This document shows positions 25,530 through 36,000 of a stretch of DNA of 64,000 nucleotides, in pieces. Under the pieces are notes generated by a model. That model saw only the letters and a program-made list of their open reading frames with translations. It was not told where the DNA came from and searched no databases. Within the stretch, counting starts at the first letter, position 1. Each line of letters opens with the position of its first letter. Origin of the DNA: CALAED01 sp036378315 (GTDB lineage Bacteria > Actinomycetota > Actinomycetes > Streptosporangiales > Streptosporangiaceae); contig DASUWU010000153.1 of the NCBI GenBank assembly GCA_036378315.1, forward strand, positions 12,260 to 76,259. Direction: 5' to 3'. The translations under genes and the position numbers were made by a program.

Positions 25530-28270
25530 TGGAGCGAGCGGTGGCCGGCCGGCCGAGGCTGCTGCTGCTCGATGGCCATTCCATGGCCTACCGGGCGTTC
25601 TACGCGCTGCCGGTGGAGAACTTCACCACGACGGGCGGCCAGCCCACCAACATGATCTATGGCTTCGGCTCGATGCTGGCCAACACCCTGCGCGACGAGC
25701 GGCCGACGCACGTGGCCGTCACGTTCGACGTGTCGCGGCAGACCTTCCGTACGGAGCAGTTCCCCGATTACAAGGCGGGCCGCGTCCGGGCGCCGGCCGA
25801 GTTCAAGAGCCAGCTGAAGATCCTCGACGACCTGCTCGCCGCGATGGGCCTGGCGACGGTGCGCGTCCCCGGCTACGAGGCGGACGACCTCATCGCGACC
25901 CTCGCCACCTCGGCCGAGTCCGCCGGCTTCGAGGTGCTGGTCAGCACCGGCGACCGCGACGTACTGCAGCTGGTCACCCCCAACGTCACCGTGCTGTATT
26001 TCATCAGGGGCGTCTCGGCGGCGACGCGCTTCACGCCCGAGCTGCTCATGGAGAAGTACGGGCTCACAGCACGCCAGTACCCCGACTTCGCGGCGCTGCG
26101 CGGGGACCCGTCCGACAACCTGCCGAGCATCCCGGGCATCGGGGAGAAGACGGCGGCCAGGTGGATCAGGGAGTACGGCTCGCTCGCCGCGCTGCTGGAC
26201 CGGGCCGGCGACGTGCCGGGGAAGTCCGGCGAGCGGCTGCGCGCGGCGCTGGCGCAGGTGCGCCTCAACCGGCGGCTGACCGAGCTGGTCAGGGACGTGC
26301 CGCTGCCCGTTGACCTGTCCGACCTGCGGCGCCGGCCGTACGACCTGCGCGCCTTCGCCGCGCTCCTGGACGACCTGGAGTTCCGCAACCCGAGCCTGCG
26401 CGAGCGGCTCTTCGCCGCCGACGTCGGCGGCGGATCGGCCGGACGGACCGCCGGCGGCGGCCGGGACGGACGCGCGGCGGCCGCCGCGACCGCGGTGCGC
26501 GTGCTGCGACCGGGTGAACTGCCCGGCTGGCTCGCCGACCACACCCCGCGCACGGCGGCTCCATCCACACCCCCGGCATCCTCGGACCTCTCCGCCACGG
26601 CGACCGCGCTGGTCGCGTCGCATGCCTGGGCGCGCGGCACCGGGCGGGTCGAGGAGGTCGCGCTGGCCACAGCGGGCGGGGCGGCGGCGGTGGTCAGGGC
26701 CGGCGAGCTCACCGAATCCGACGGGCGGGCGTTCGCGGCCTGGCTGGCCGACCCCGGCCGGCCGAAGGTGGTGCACGACGCCAAGGCGACCATGCGCGTG
26801 TTCGCCGAGCACGGCTGGCGGCCGGTCGGCGTCGTCTGCGATGTCGAGCTGGCGGCCTACCTCCTGCGGCCCGGGCTCGCCGCGTACGGCCTGGACGACC
26901 TGGCCGCGCAGTACCTCGGGCGGCGGCCGGTGCCAGGACCCACGGATTCCGGCGACGGGGATGCGGCGGCCGCACTCGCGGCGCGCGCCGGCACGGTGCT
27001 CGACCTGGTCGCGACGTTCCGGCCCCGGCTGGAGCGGGCCGGCGCGATCCCGCTGCTGCGCGAGGTGGAGCTGCCGCTCAGCGAGCTGCTCGCCCGCACC
27101 GAACGGGTCGGCGTCCGGGTCGACCGCGGCCTGCTGGTCGAGCTGGAGCGGCTGTTCGGCGCTCGCGTCGACGAGGCCGCGGCCGCCGCCGCGCGGGTCG
27201 CCGGCCATCCGTTCAACCCCGGCTCGACCAAGCAGCTGCAGGAGGTCCTGTTCAAGGAGTTGGGGCTGCCCACGACCAAGCGGATCAAGTCCGGATACTC
27301 CACGGACGTGGACGCGCTGACCTGGCTGGCCGCGACCACCGACAGCGAGCTGCCGGCGATCCTGCTGCGGCACCGCGACCAGGCCCGGCTGCGCATGACG
27401 GTGGCCGGACTGATCAAGGAGATCGGCGCGGACGGTCGCATCCACACCGACTTCCGGCAGACCGTGGCGGCCACCGGGCGGATCACGTCGACGGAACCCA
27501 ACCTGCAGGTCATTCCGGTGCGGACCGAGGACGGCCGCCGCATCCGGCGCGCCTTCGTCCCCGGCGACGGCTTCGAGTCGCTCATGACGGTCGACTACAA
27601 CCAGCTCGAGCTGCGCATCATGGCGCACCTGTCGCGGGACCCGACGCTGACCGCCGCCGTGCTCTCGGGGGAGGACCTGCACGCCACGCTGGCCGCGCAG
27701 GTCTTCGGCGTGGCTCCGGGCGCGGTCACCGCCGACCAGCGCCGCCAGATCAAGGCGATGTCGTACGGGCTGGCCTACGGGCTTTCGGCCTTCGGGCTCG
27801 CCCGGCAGCTGCGCATCGGCATGGACGAGGCGCGGCGGCTGCGGGACGCCTATTTCGACCGACTCGGCGGCGTCCGTGACTATCTGGAGAACGTCGTCGA
27901 GGCCGCCCGCCGGACCGGTTATACCGAGACGATTCTCGGCCGCCGGCGGTATCTTCCGGCCCTCACGAGCGATAACAGGCAGCGCAGGGAAACCGCAGAA
28001 AGAATGGCGCTGAACGCGCCCATTCAGGGGTCGGCCGCCGATATCGTCAAGATCGGCATGCTGAAGGTCGACGCGGCCGTCCGGGCCGCCGGGCTGGGCA
28101 GCAGGCTGCTGCTCCAGGTGCACGACGAACTCGTGCTCGAGGTGGCGCCGGGCGAGCGGCGTCAGGTAGAAGACGTGGTACGGGCCGAGCTGGCCGCGGC
28201 CTATCCGCTGCTCGTCCCCCTCGAGGTCGCCGTCGGCGCGGGCCGCACCTGGGACGAAGCCGCGCACTGA
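25529..28270 (+). CDS. polA: DNA polymerase I (no active proofreading domain apparent)
   Basis: The protein has 913 residues. Residues ~1-290 are the 5'-3' flap nuclease (LLLLDGHSMAYRAFYAL, YEADDLIATLA, GDRDVLQL, GIGEKTAARWI). Residues ~310-520 correspond to the 3'-5' exonuclease, but the DxE motif and other catalytic acids are not apparent, as in other actinobacterial Pol I. Residues ~540-913 are the polymerase: motif A MTVDYNQLELRIMAHLS, motif B RRQIKAMSYGLAYGLS, motif C LLQVHDELVLEV. The enzyme fills gaps and removes RNA primers. The ATG at 25529 overlaps the methyltransferase stop. An in-frame extension into that gene is not the likely start. Confidence 0.95.
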   Translation: MERAVAGRPRLLLLDGHSMAYRAFYALPVENFTTTGGQPTNMIYGFGSMLANTLRDERPTHVAVTFDVSRQTFRTEQFPDYKAGRVRAPAEFKSQLKILDDLLAAMGLATVRVPGYEADDLIATLATSAESAGFEVLVSTGDRDVLQLVTPNVTVLYFIRGVSAATRFTPELLMEKYGLTARQYPDFAALRGDPSDNLPSIPGIGEKTAARWIREYGSLAALLDRAGDVPGKSGERLRAALAQVRLNRRLTELVRDVPLPVDLSDLRRRPYDLRAFAALLDDLEFRNPSLRERLFAADVGGGSAGRTAGGGRDGRAAAAATAVRVLRPGELPGWLADHTPRTAAPSTPPASSDLSATATALVASHAWARGTGRVEEVALATAGGAAAVVRAGELTESDGRAFAAWLADPGRPKVVHDAKATMRVFAEHGWRPVGVVCDVELAAYLLRPGLAAYGLDDLAAQYLGRRPVPGPTDSGDGDAAAALAARAGTVLDLVATFRPRLERAGAIPLLREVELPLSELLARTERVGVRVDRGLLVELERLFGARVDEAAAAAARVAGHPFNPGSTKQLQEVLFKELGLPTTKRIKSGYSTDVDALTWLAATTDSELPAILLRHRDQARLRMTVAGLIKEIGADGRIHTDFRQTVAATGRITSTEPNLQVIPVRTEDGRRIRRAFVPGDGFESLMTVDYNQLELRIMAHLSRDPTLTAAVLSGEDLHATLAAQVFGVAPGAVTADQRRQIKAMSYGLAYGLSAFGLARQLRIGMDEARRLRDAYFDRLGGVRDYLENVVEAARRTGYTETILGRRRYLPALTSDNRQRRETAERMALNAPIQGSAADIVKIGMLKVDAAVRAAGLGSRLLLQVHDELVLEVAPGERRQVEDVVRAELAAAYPLLVPLEVAVGAGRTWDEAAH

Positions 28271-28534
28271 CGCGGCGGATGACAGGCGTCGTGCCAGGTG
28301 AGCCGCGATGTGTCATGCATCGTCATGCCTCATGTGTGATGAAGACATATTCCGGAACTGACGTTCTCATGAGCGAGGTGGTGAGCGCTGTCACTGGCCG
28401 CGCGGCGCGCCGCCTGACAGCGTGAGGATCGCGCTCAGTACTGCCGGATTACCAGCCCAATCTGCGACAGGAAGGCGCCGCTGCCGGCGGCGTTCTTCCG
28501 CGCGATAATTCGACCCCCCAAAAGAGGAATTGTC
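28271..28534 (+). promoter_or_regulatory. Probable promoter region of the NRPS operon
   Basis: These 264 bases hold no gene. The left part (28309-28350) is AT-richer and repeats catg/tcatg motifs (tgtcatgcat, cgtcatgcct, catgtgtgatg), which could be operator half-sites. A ribosome-binding site, agagga, precedes the GTG at 28535. No transcription factor gene is adjacent. Confidence 0.45.
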
Positions 28535-30034
28535 GTGACTCAGCGCTTTGCGCCGTACCGTGTTATCGACGCACGCAATCATGATCCGCTCATCGTCATA
28601 CCGAAGCAGTATTCCGGGTTCACCGCCGCGTCCCGCGCGTCCAGGGCGGCAAGGGCGGCCAGGCCGAAGGGCGGCGCCGCCCCCGGCGGCTCCGGCATCC
28701 CGGCCGCACTCGGCGAGGAGTTCGCCGCGCTCGCCCGCCGGCACGGCGTCTGCGGCGCGCAGCTCGCCGTCCACCATGCCGGCACGACGGCGGCCTTCGA
28801 GTTCGGCGAGCTCGAGCACGGCGGCGGCCGTCCGGTCACCCGCGACGCCGCCGTCCCGATCGGCTCGGTCACCAAGGCGTTCACCGCGACCCTGGCGATG
28901 ATCCTGGTCGCGGACGGCGACCTCGATCTCGACGAGCCGCTGGGCGAGCACCTGCCCGAGCTCGGCGCGCTCGGCGACGAGCTCTCCGTGCGCCATCTCC
29001 TCAGCCACACCGGCGGATTCGCCAGCGGGCCGGACTCGACCGAGTTGTCGTCCGGCTCGCTTCGTCGTTACGTGGCCGACCACTGCCACCACGGAAACCT
29101 CGTGCTCCCGCCGGGCGCCGGGTTCTCCTACTCCAACATGGGCTACATCCTCGCCGGCCGGCTGATCGAAGTGATCACCGGCATGAGCTGGGCAGAGGCC
29201 ATGGAGTCGATCCTGCTGCGGCCGCTGGGGGTGACGCCGGCCTTCACCGACCCGGTCACGGCCGGGCCGCCCGCCCGCCCGGTGGCGACCGGGCACTCGG
29301 TCAACCTGGCACGCGGCCGTACCACCCCGGTCCGCCAGTCGCTGGCCGTCGCCGAGGCGCCCGCCGGCTCGCTGGCCGCGAGCGCCATGGACCTGGTGGC
29401 GCTCGGGCGGCTGCATCTGCCACCTGGCCTGCCGGCGGTGCTGCCGGCCGATCATGCCGAGCTCATGCGCCGGCCCGCGCCCGCCGCCGACCCCTTCGGC
29501 CTCGCCGACGCGTGGGGCCTCGGCCTGGCGCTGTTCCGCGGCGCCGGCACCGGCTGGGCCGGCCATGACGGCAATGCCGACGGGACCGCCTGCTATCTGC
29601 GCGTCGACCCGGCCGCCGGCTGGGCCGTCGCGCTCACCGCCAACACCAACACCGGGATCGGCCTGTGGCAGGACCTCGTGGCGTGGATGGCCGCAGCCGG
29701 CATCCCGTTCGCCACGGCACCGGCGGCCGAGAGCGCGACCGGCGCCCAGGCCGGCCCGCCGCCCGACTGCGCCGGCACGTACGTCAACGGCGACTCCGAG
29801 TACGTCGTGACGGAGTCGGCCGGCCGGGCCAGCCTCGCCGTCGACGGCGAGGAGTACGTGATGCTCGCCGGGCCGGACGGCCTGACCTTCTCGCTGCTCG
29901 ACCCGACCTCCGGCCAGCGGCTGCCCGGCGGACGCTTCCAGCGCGACCCGGCATCGGGAGAGATCCGCGGAATGCAGGTCAACGGCCGGCTGGCGAGCCG
30001 GCACGCCGCCGTCGGCGCCGCCGCCCGGCGCTAG
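28535..30034 (+). CDS. Penicillin-binding-protein-type thioesterase candidate (serine hydrolase, S12/beta-lactamase fold)
   Basis: This 499-residue protein has the class C beta-lactamase/PBP catalytic set: S111-x-x-K114 (SVTK), Y199-S-N201, and an HDG motif at H344. The spacing matches, as I recall it, the PBP-type thioesterase SurE (S, K, Y-x-N, H). Residues ~410-487 form a C-terminal beta-rich, lipocalin-like domain, also as in SurE. SurE-type enzymes take peptides from an NRPS ending in a D-residue and cyclise them head to tail. The gene opens the NRPS operon, and NRPS-2 lacks a thioesterase and ends in an epimerase, so trans release is the natural job. No signal peptide is seen. An N-terminal extension of ~55 residues is unusual. 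A D-aminopeptidase or self-resistance hydrolase is the alternative. Confidence 0.85.
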   Translation: MTQRFAPYRVIDARNHDPLIVIPKQYSGFTAASRASRAARAARPKGGAAPGGSGIPAALGEEFAALARRHGVCGAQLAVHHAGTTAAFEFGELEHGGGRPVTRDAAVPIGSVTKAFTATLAMILVADGDLDLDEPLGEHLPELGALGDELSVRHLLSHTGGFASGPDSTELSSGSLRRYVADHCHHGNLVLPPGAGFSYSNMGYILAGRLIEVITGMSWAEAMESILLRPLGVTPAFTDPVTAGPPARPVATGHSVNLARGRTTPVRQSLAVAEAPAGSLAASAMDLVALGRLHLPPGLPAVLPADHAELMRRPAPAADPFGLADAWGLGLALFRGAGTGWAGHDGNADGTACYLRVDPAAGWAVALTANTNTGIGLWQDLVAWMAAAGIPFATAPAAESATGAQAGPPPDCAGTYVNGDSEYVVTESAGRASLAVDGEEYVMLAGPDGLTFSLLDPTSGQRLPGGRFQRDPASGEIRGMQVNGRLASRHAAVGAAARR

Positions 30035-30068
30035 CAGCCGATCTCCAGCAGGAAAGGTGTGAGTCGCG

Positions 30069-33000
30069 GTGCTGTCCCAGCCCAGCAGCATGCCCGCGCG
30101 CGAGTCGAAGCCCGCGCGCGACCCGGAGGCCGCCCAGGCGCCCGCCTCCCAGCCGGACCCGGCCTGGAACGACACCGGCCGCGCCGTCCCGCCCGCCACC
30201 CTGGCGGAGCTGTTCGAGGCGCAGGTGGCGCGCGCTCCGGAGCGGCCCGCGGTGGTGTTCGACGGCGGCGCGCTCAGTTTCGCCGAGTTGGACGAGCGGG
30301 CGAACCGCCTCGCGCACCTGCTGGTCGGCCGCGACGTCGGTCCTGAGCGGATCGTGGCGCTCGTGCTGCCGCGGTCGGTGGAGATTGTCGTGGCGCAGCT
30401 CGCCGTGGCCAAGGCCGGCGGTGCCTACGTGCCGGTGGACCCCGACTACCCGGCCGAGCGGATCGCGTTCATGCTCGCCGACTCCTCGCCGGTGCTGGTC
30501 GTCACCTCGGCCGAGCTGGCCGGCCGGCTGCCCACCGGCGCGGACGTCCTGGTGATCGACGCCGAGGCCACGGCGGAGCGGCTGGCCGCCTCGCCCGCGC
30601 ATCCGCCGACCGACGCGGATCGGCGGGCGCCGCTGTCGCTGGCGCATCCGGCCTACGTGATCTACACGTCGGGCTCGACCGGACGGCCGAAGGGCGTGGT
30701 GGTCTCCCACCGCGGCCTGGCGAGCTTCTCGGCCGCGGAGATCGACCACTACGACGTGGTGGCCGGGGATCGGGTGCTGCAGTTCTCCTCGCCGAGCTTC
30801 GACGCGTCCGTGCTCGAGCTGTGCATGTCCCTGCCCGCCGGGGCGGCGTTGGTGGTGCCCCCGCCGGGTCCGTTGCTGGGCGAGCAGCTGGCGGAGGTGG
30901 TCGCCGCGCGGCGGGTGACGCACGCGTTGATCCCGCCGGCGGCGCTGGCCACCGTGCCCGCCGCCGCGGCGCGCGGGCTGGCCGGGTTCCGCATGGTGAC
31001 CGTGGGCGGCGACGCGTGCACGGCGGAGCTGGTGGACGTATGGGCGCCGGGCCGGAGGCTGATCAATTCGTACGGGCCGACGGAGGCCACCGTCGTGGCG
31101 ACGTGGAGCGACCCGCTGGCGCCGGGCACCGGCCTGCCGCCCATCGGGCGGCCGATCCTCAACACGCGCGTCCACGTCCTCGACGACGAGCTGCGCCCGG
31201 TGCCGGTGGGCACGGCCGGCGAGCTGTACGTGGCCGGGATCGGGTTGGCCCGCGGCTACCTGAACCGGCCGGGGCTCACGGCCGAGCGCTTCGTGGCGAA
31301 CCCGTTCGACGGTCCGGGGGAGCGGATGTACCGCACCGGCGACCTGGTGCGCTGGCGGCCGGACGGCCAGCTCGAGTTCGTCGGCCGCGCGGACGACCAG
31401 GTGAAGATCCGCGGTTTCCGGATCGAGCTGGGCGAGATCGAGGCAGCCCTGGCCGGACATCCCGACGTCGGCGCCGCCGTCGTCACGGCCCGCGAGGACC
31501 GGCCGGGCGACAAGCGCCTCGTCGCCTACATCGTGCCGGCCGCGGCCGGCCGGCCGGCCGACCCTGGCGAGCTGCGCGCCTTCCTGGCCAGGACGCTGCC
31601 CGTCTACATGCTGCCGGCCGCGTTCGTGACCCTGGACGAACTGCCGCTCAGCCCGAACGGCAAGCTGGACCGGCGCGCGCTGCCGGCGCCCGGGCTGGCC
31701 ACCGAGGCCACCGTCGCGGCGCCCGCCGGCGGGGGCGCCGGCTACGTCGCGCCGCGCACGCCCACCGAGCAGGTACTGGCCGAGATCTGGGCCGAGGTGC
31801 TCGGTCTCGACCGGGTCGGCGTCGAGGACGACTTCTTCGCGCTCGGCGGCGACTCCATCCAGGGCGTCCGCGCGCTGTCGCGGATGCGGGCGGCGCTCGG
31901 CGTCGAGCTGTCGGCCCGCGCCGTCTTCGACGCGCCCACCGTGGCCCGGCTCGCCGGGACCGTGCGCGACGCCGCCCGCGCCGGCAGGGACGCGCCGATC
32001 CCCCCGATCCCGCCCGCGGCACGCGACGGCGCGCTGCCGCTGTCGGCGGCACAGCGGCGCCTGTGGTTCCTCGACGACCTCACCTCGGGCGGGACCGAGT
32101 ACAACACCGGCGTCGCGCTGCGGCTGACCGGGCCGCTGGACAGCGCCGCGCTGCGGGCCGCGCTGGCCGCGCTGGTGGCCAGGCACGCGTCGCTGCGCAC
32201 CACGTTCGACACCGTGGACGGGCGCGGCGTGCAGATCGTCGCGCCGCGCGGCGAGCTGCCGCTGCGTACCGTCGACGTGGCGGCCGCCGACCCGGCCGCG
32301 CTCGACGAGGCGCTCCTCGAGGAGCTGCGCGCCCCCTTCGACCTGCGCCGCGGCCCGCTCACCAGGGCACTGCTCGTCCGGCTCGGCGAGCCAGGGCGGC
32401 CGGGGGAGCCCGGCCAGATCCCCGAGCACGTGCTGCTGCTGTGCCAGCACCACATCGTCACCGACGGCTGGTCGGTCGACATCCTGGTCCGCGAGCTGGC
32501 CGCGCTGTACACGGCGGCGTGCGCCGGCGGCCGAGCCGAGCGAGCCGAACTGCCCAGCCCGCCCATCGAGTACGCCGACTACGCCGCGTGGCAGCGCGAC
32601 CGGCTCGCCGGCACCGCGCTCGACGGCGACGTCGCGTACTGGCGGCGGACCCTCACCGGACTCCCCGCGCTCGAGCTGCCCACCGACCGGCCGCGGCCGC
32701 CCCTGCTCACGACCGCTGGCGCCGTCCACAGGCACCGGCTCCCCGCCGGCCTCGTCCGCGAGCTGACCCGTCTCGGGCAGGCGCACGGCGCCACGCTGTT
32801 CATCACCCTGACGTCCGCCGTCCAGATCATGCTGGCGCACCACAGCGACCAGAAGGACATCGCGGTCGGCACCGTGACCTCCGGCCGGGACCGCGCGGAG
32901 CTGGAGGATCTGGTCGGCTGCTTCATCAACATCGTCGTGCTGCGCTCCGCCGTCGACGGTTCGAAGCCGTACGGCCGGTTCCTCGCCGAGGTGCGCGAGA

Positions 33001-36000
33001 CCGTGCTCGAGGCGTTCGCCCACGACGAGGTGCCGTTCGACCGGCTCGTCGACGAGCTGCAGCCGGCGCGCGACCCGAGCCGCAGCCCGCTGGTGCAGGC
33101 CCTGGTCGTGCTGCAGAACGCGGCGGTGCGGGCCACGGAGATGGGCGGCCTGCGGGTCGCCGAGCACGACCTGCCGAGGCACGCCGCACGGTACGAGCTC
33201 GTCGTCGAGTTCGTCCCCGCCGCCGACGGCGGCCTCACGATGGTGATCGAGTACAACACCGACCTCTTCGCCGCCGCCACCATAGAGCGGCTGGCGGAGC
33301 GGCTGGCCCAGCTGCTGGGCGGCATCGCCGCCGACCCGGGCCGCACGGTCGCGGCGCTCGCCGCCGCCGATGGCGACCGGGTCGGGCCGCCCGGCGGCCG
33401 CCGGGCGGCGCCCGCCCGCGCGGTCACCGCCGCCGGCGGCGCCGGCTACGTCGCCCCGCGCACCAGCGCAGAACGGACGCTGGCCCGGATCTGGGCCGAG
33501 GTGCTCGGGTTGGATCGGGTCGGCGCCGAGGACAACTTCTTCGAGCTCGGCGGCGACTCCATCCTGTCCATCCAGGTGGTGTCCAAGGCCAGGCAGGCCG
33601 GGCTCGAGCTGACCTCCCGCGACCTGTTCGTCCATCAGACCGTCGCGGCCCTGGCCGCGTCCCGGGCCGGCGCGGCGCCGGCCGCGCGGCCGGCCGGTCC
33701 GCAGGGCGCGGTCCAGGGCGACGTGCCGCTGACGCCGATCCAGCACTGGTTCTTCGCGACCCACCAGGCCCATCCCGAGCATTTCGACCAGTCCGTGCTC
33801 GTCGAGCTGGCGGAGCGGGTGGACGCGGCGGCGTTGCGCCGCGCGTTCGACGCGGTGCTCGCCCACCACGACGCGCTGCGGATGCGCTTCGAGCGGGTCG
33901 GTGGCGAGTGGCGGCAGTACAACGCGCCGCCGGCCGCCTCGGGCGATGCCGCGGCCGGCGCCGCGGCCGGCGCCGGCGTGCTGACCCACCGCGACCTGTC
34001 CGGCATGGACGCCGATGAGCAGGCGGCCGCGCTGCGCGCCGCCGCCGGCGAGATCCACGCCGGGTTCGACCTGGCGGCCGGGCCGCTGCTCAAGGCGGTC
34101 CTGTTCGACCGGGGCGCCACCCGGCCGGCCGCCCTGCTCATCGCCGTCCACCACCTCGTCGTCGACGGCGTGTCGTGGCGCATCCTGCTGGACGACCTGG
34201 GCGCCGCCTACCGGCAGGCGGCCGGCGCGGGGGATCCGCGCATCGATCTCGGCGTCAAGACGACGTCGTTCCAGGAGTGGGCCAGGCGGCTGGCCGAGCA
34301 TGTGGCCGCCGGAGGTCTCGACGATGAGCGGGACCACTGGACGGCCGGGACCGGCTGGGGCGATCCCCATGTGCCGGTCGATGCCGAGGGCGCCAACACG
34401 GCGCGCTCGACGCGCTCGGTCGCCGCCCGGCTCAGCCGCGAGGAGACGCGGACCCTGCTGCAGCAGGTGCCCGGCGCCTACCGCACCCAGATCAACGACG
34501 TCCTGCTCGCCGCGCTCGGCCGGGTGCTGAGCCGGTGGACCGGGCGCCCGCGGGTGCTGGTCGACCTCGAAGGCCACGGCCGGGAGGACCTGCTGGACGG
34601 CGTCGACCTGTCCCGCACGGTCGGCTGGTTCACCACGATCTATCCGGTCGCGCTCACCGTGCCGGGCGGAGGCTGGGGCGAGGCGCTGAAGTCGGTCAAA
34701 GAGCAGCTGCGTTCCGTACCGCGCCGCGGCCTCGGCTACGGCGCCCTGCGCTTCCTCGCCGGTCGCGGTGCCGCCCCCATCGCCGTGGCCGGCGAGGATC
34801 CACCGCAGGCCGGCCCGACGCCGGGTCCGCACCACGATCCACAGGTGAGCTTCAACTACCTGGGCCAGTTCGACTGGCCGGTCGGCGGCGACGGGCCGTT
34901 CGCCGCCGTCCCTGGCGGGCTGGCCGCCGACGAGCACCCCGACACCCCTCGACCGCACCTGCTCGACGTGGTCGGCGCGATCGAGCAGCAGCGGCTCGAG
35001 CTCAGGTGGTTCTACTCCGACCAGGTCCACCGCGAGTCCACCGTGCGGTCGCTGGCCGAGCAACTGGTCGGCGCGCTGCGGGAGATCATCGAGCACTGCA
35101 CCCTGCCGGACGCCGGCGGCCGCACCCCGTCGGACTTCCCGCTGGCCGGGCTCGACCAGGCCGCTGTGGACCTGGTCGCCGGGGACGGTCGCGCGGTCGA
35201 GGACGTCTACCCGCTCACCCCGATGCAGGCGGGCATGGTGTACCACTGGCTGTCGCACGGCGACCAGGGCGTCTACCTGCAGCAGGTGGCGTTCGTGCTG
35301 GACGGCGTGACCGATCCCGCCGTCCTCGCCGCGGCATGGCAGCGCGTGGTCGACCGGACCGCCGTGCTGCGCTCGCGGGTGGTGAGCGACGGCGTTCCCG
35401 CGCCGGTCCAGGTCGTGGACCGGCGGGCGACCGTGCCGGTGACCCACCTCGACTGGAGCGCGCTGCCGGAGGCCGCGCGGCGGGAGCGGATGGACCGGCT
35501 GCTCGACCGCGACCGGCGCGCCGGCATGGACATCGGGGCCGCGCCGCTGCTGCGGCTGGCGCTGGCCAGGCTGTCGGACTCGGCGGTCCAGGTGGTCTGG
35601 ACCTTCCACCACCTGGTGCTGGACGGCTGGAGCGTCTTCCAGGTGCTGTCCGACGTGTTCGCCGAGCACGCCGCGCTGGCCGCCGGGCAGCCCGGCGACC
35701 CGGCGCCGGTGGCCAGGCGGCCGTTCGGGGAGTACCTGCGGTGGCTGGCCGCCCAGGATCTGCGGGAGGCGGAGAGGTACTGGCGTTGGACGCTGGCCGG
35801 ACTGGCCGGGCCCACGCCGCTCGGCTACGACCGCCCGCCGGGCCCCGCGCACGCCACCGTCTCCTCCGACCTGTCGCGCGTGCGGCTCGACGCGGCCGAG
35901 TCGGCGGAGCTGTACGCCTTCGCCAGACGGCACCGGCTGACGCTCGGCACCGTCATCCAGGGAGCATGGGCGGTGCTGCTGGCCCGCGGCAGCGGCGAAC

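Noticed and set aside
30069..30200. Starter condensation domain for N-acylation at the start of NRPS-1
   Set aside because: The protein begins with ~45 linker residues and then the A domain. There is no HHxxxDG motif, so no lipid tail is expected.
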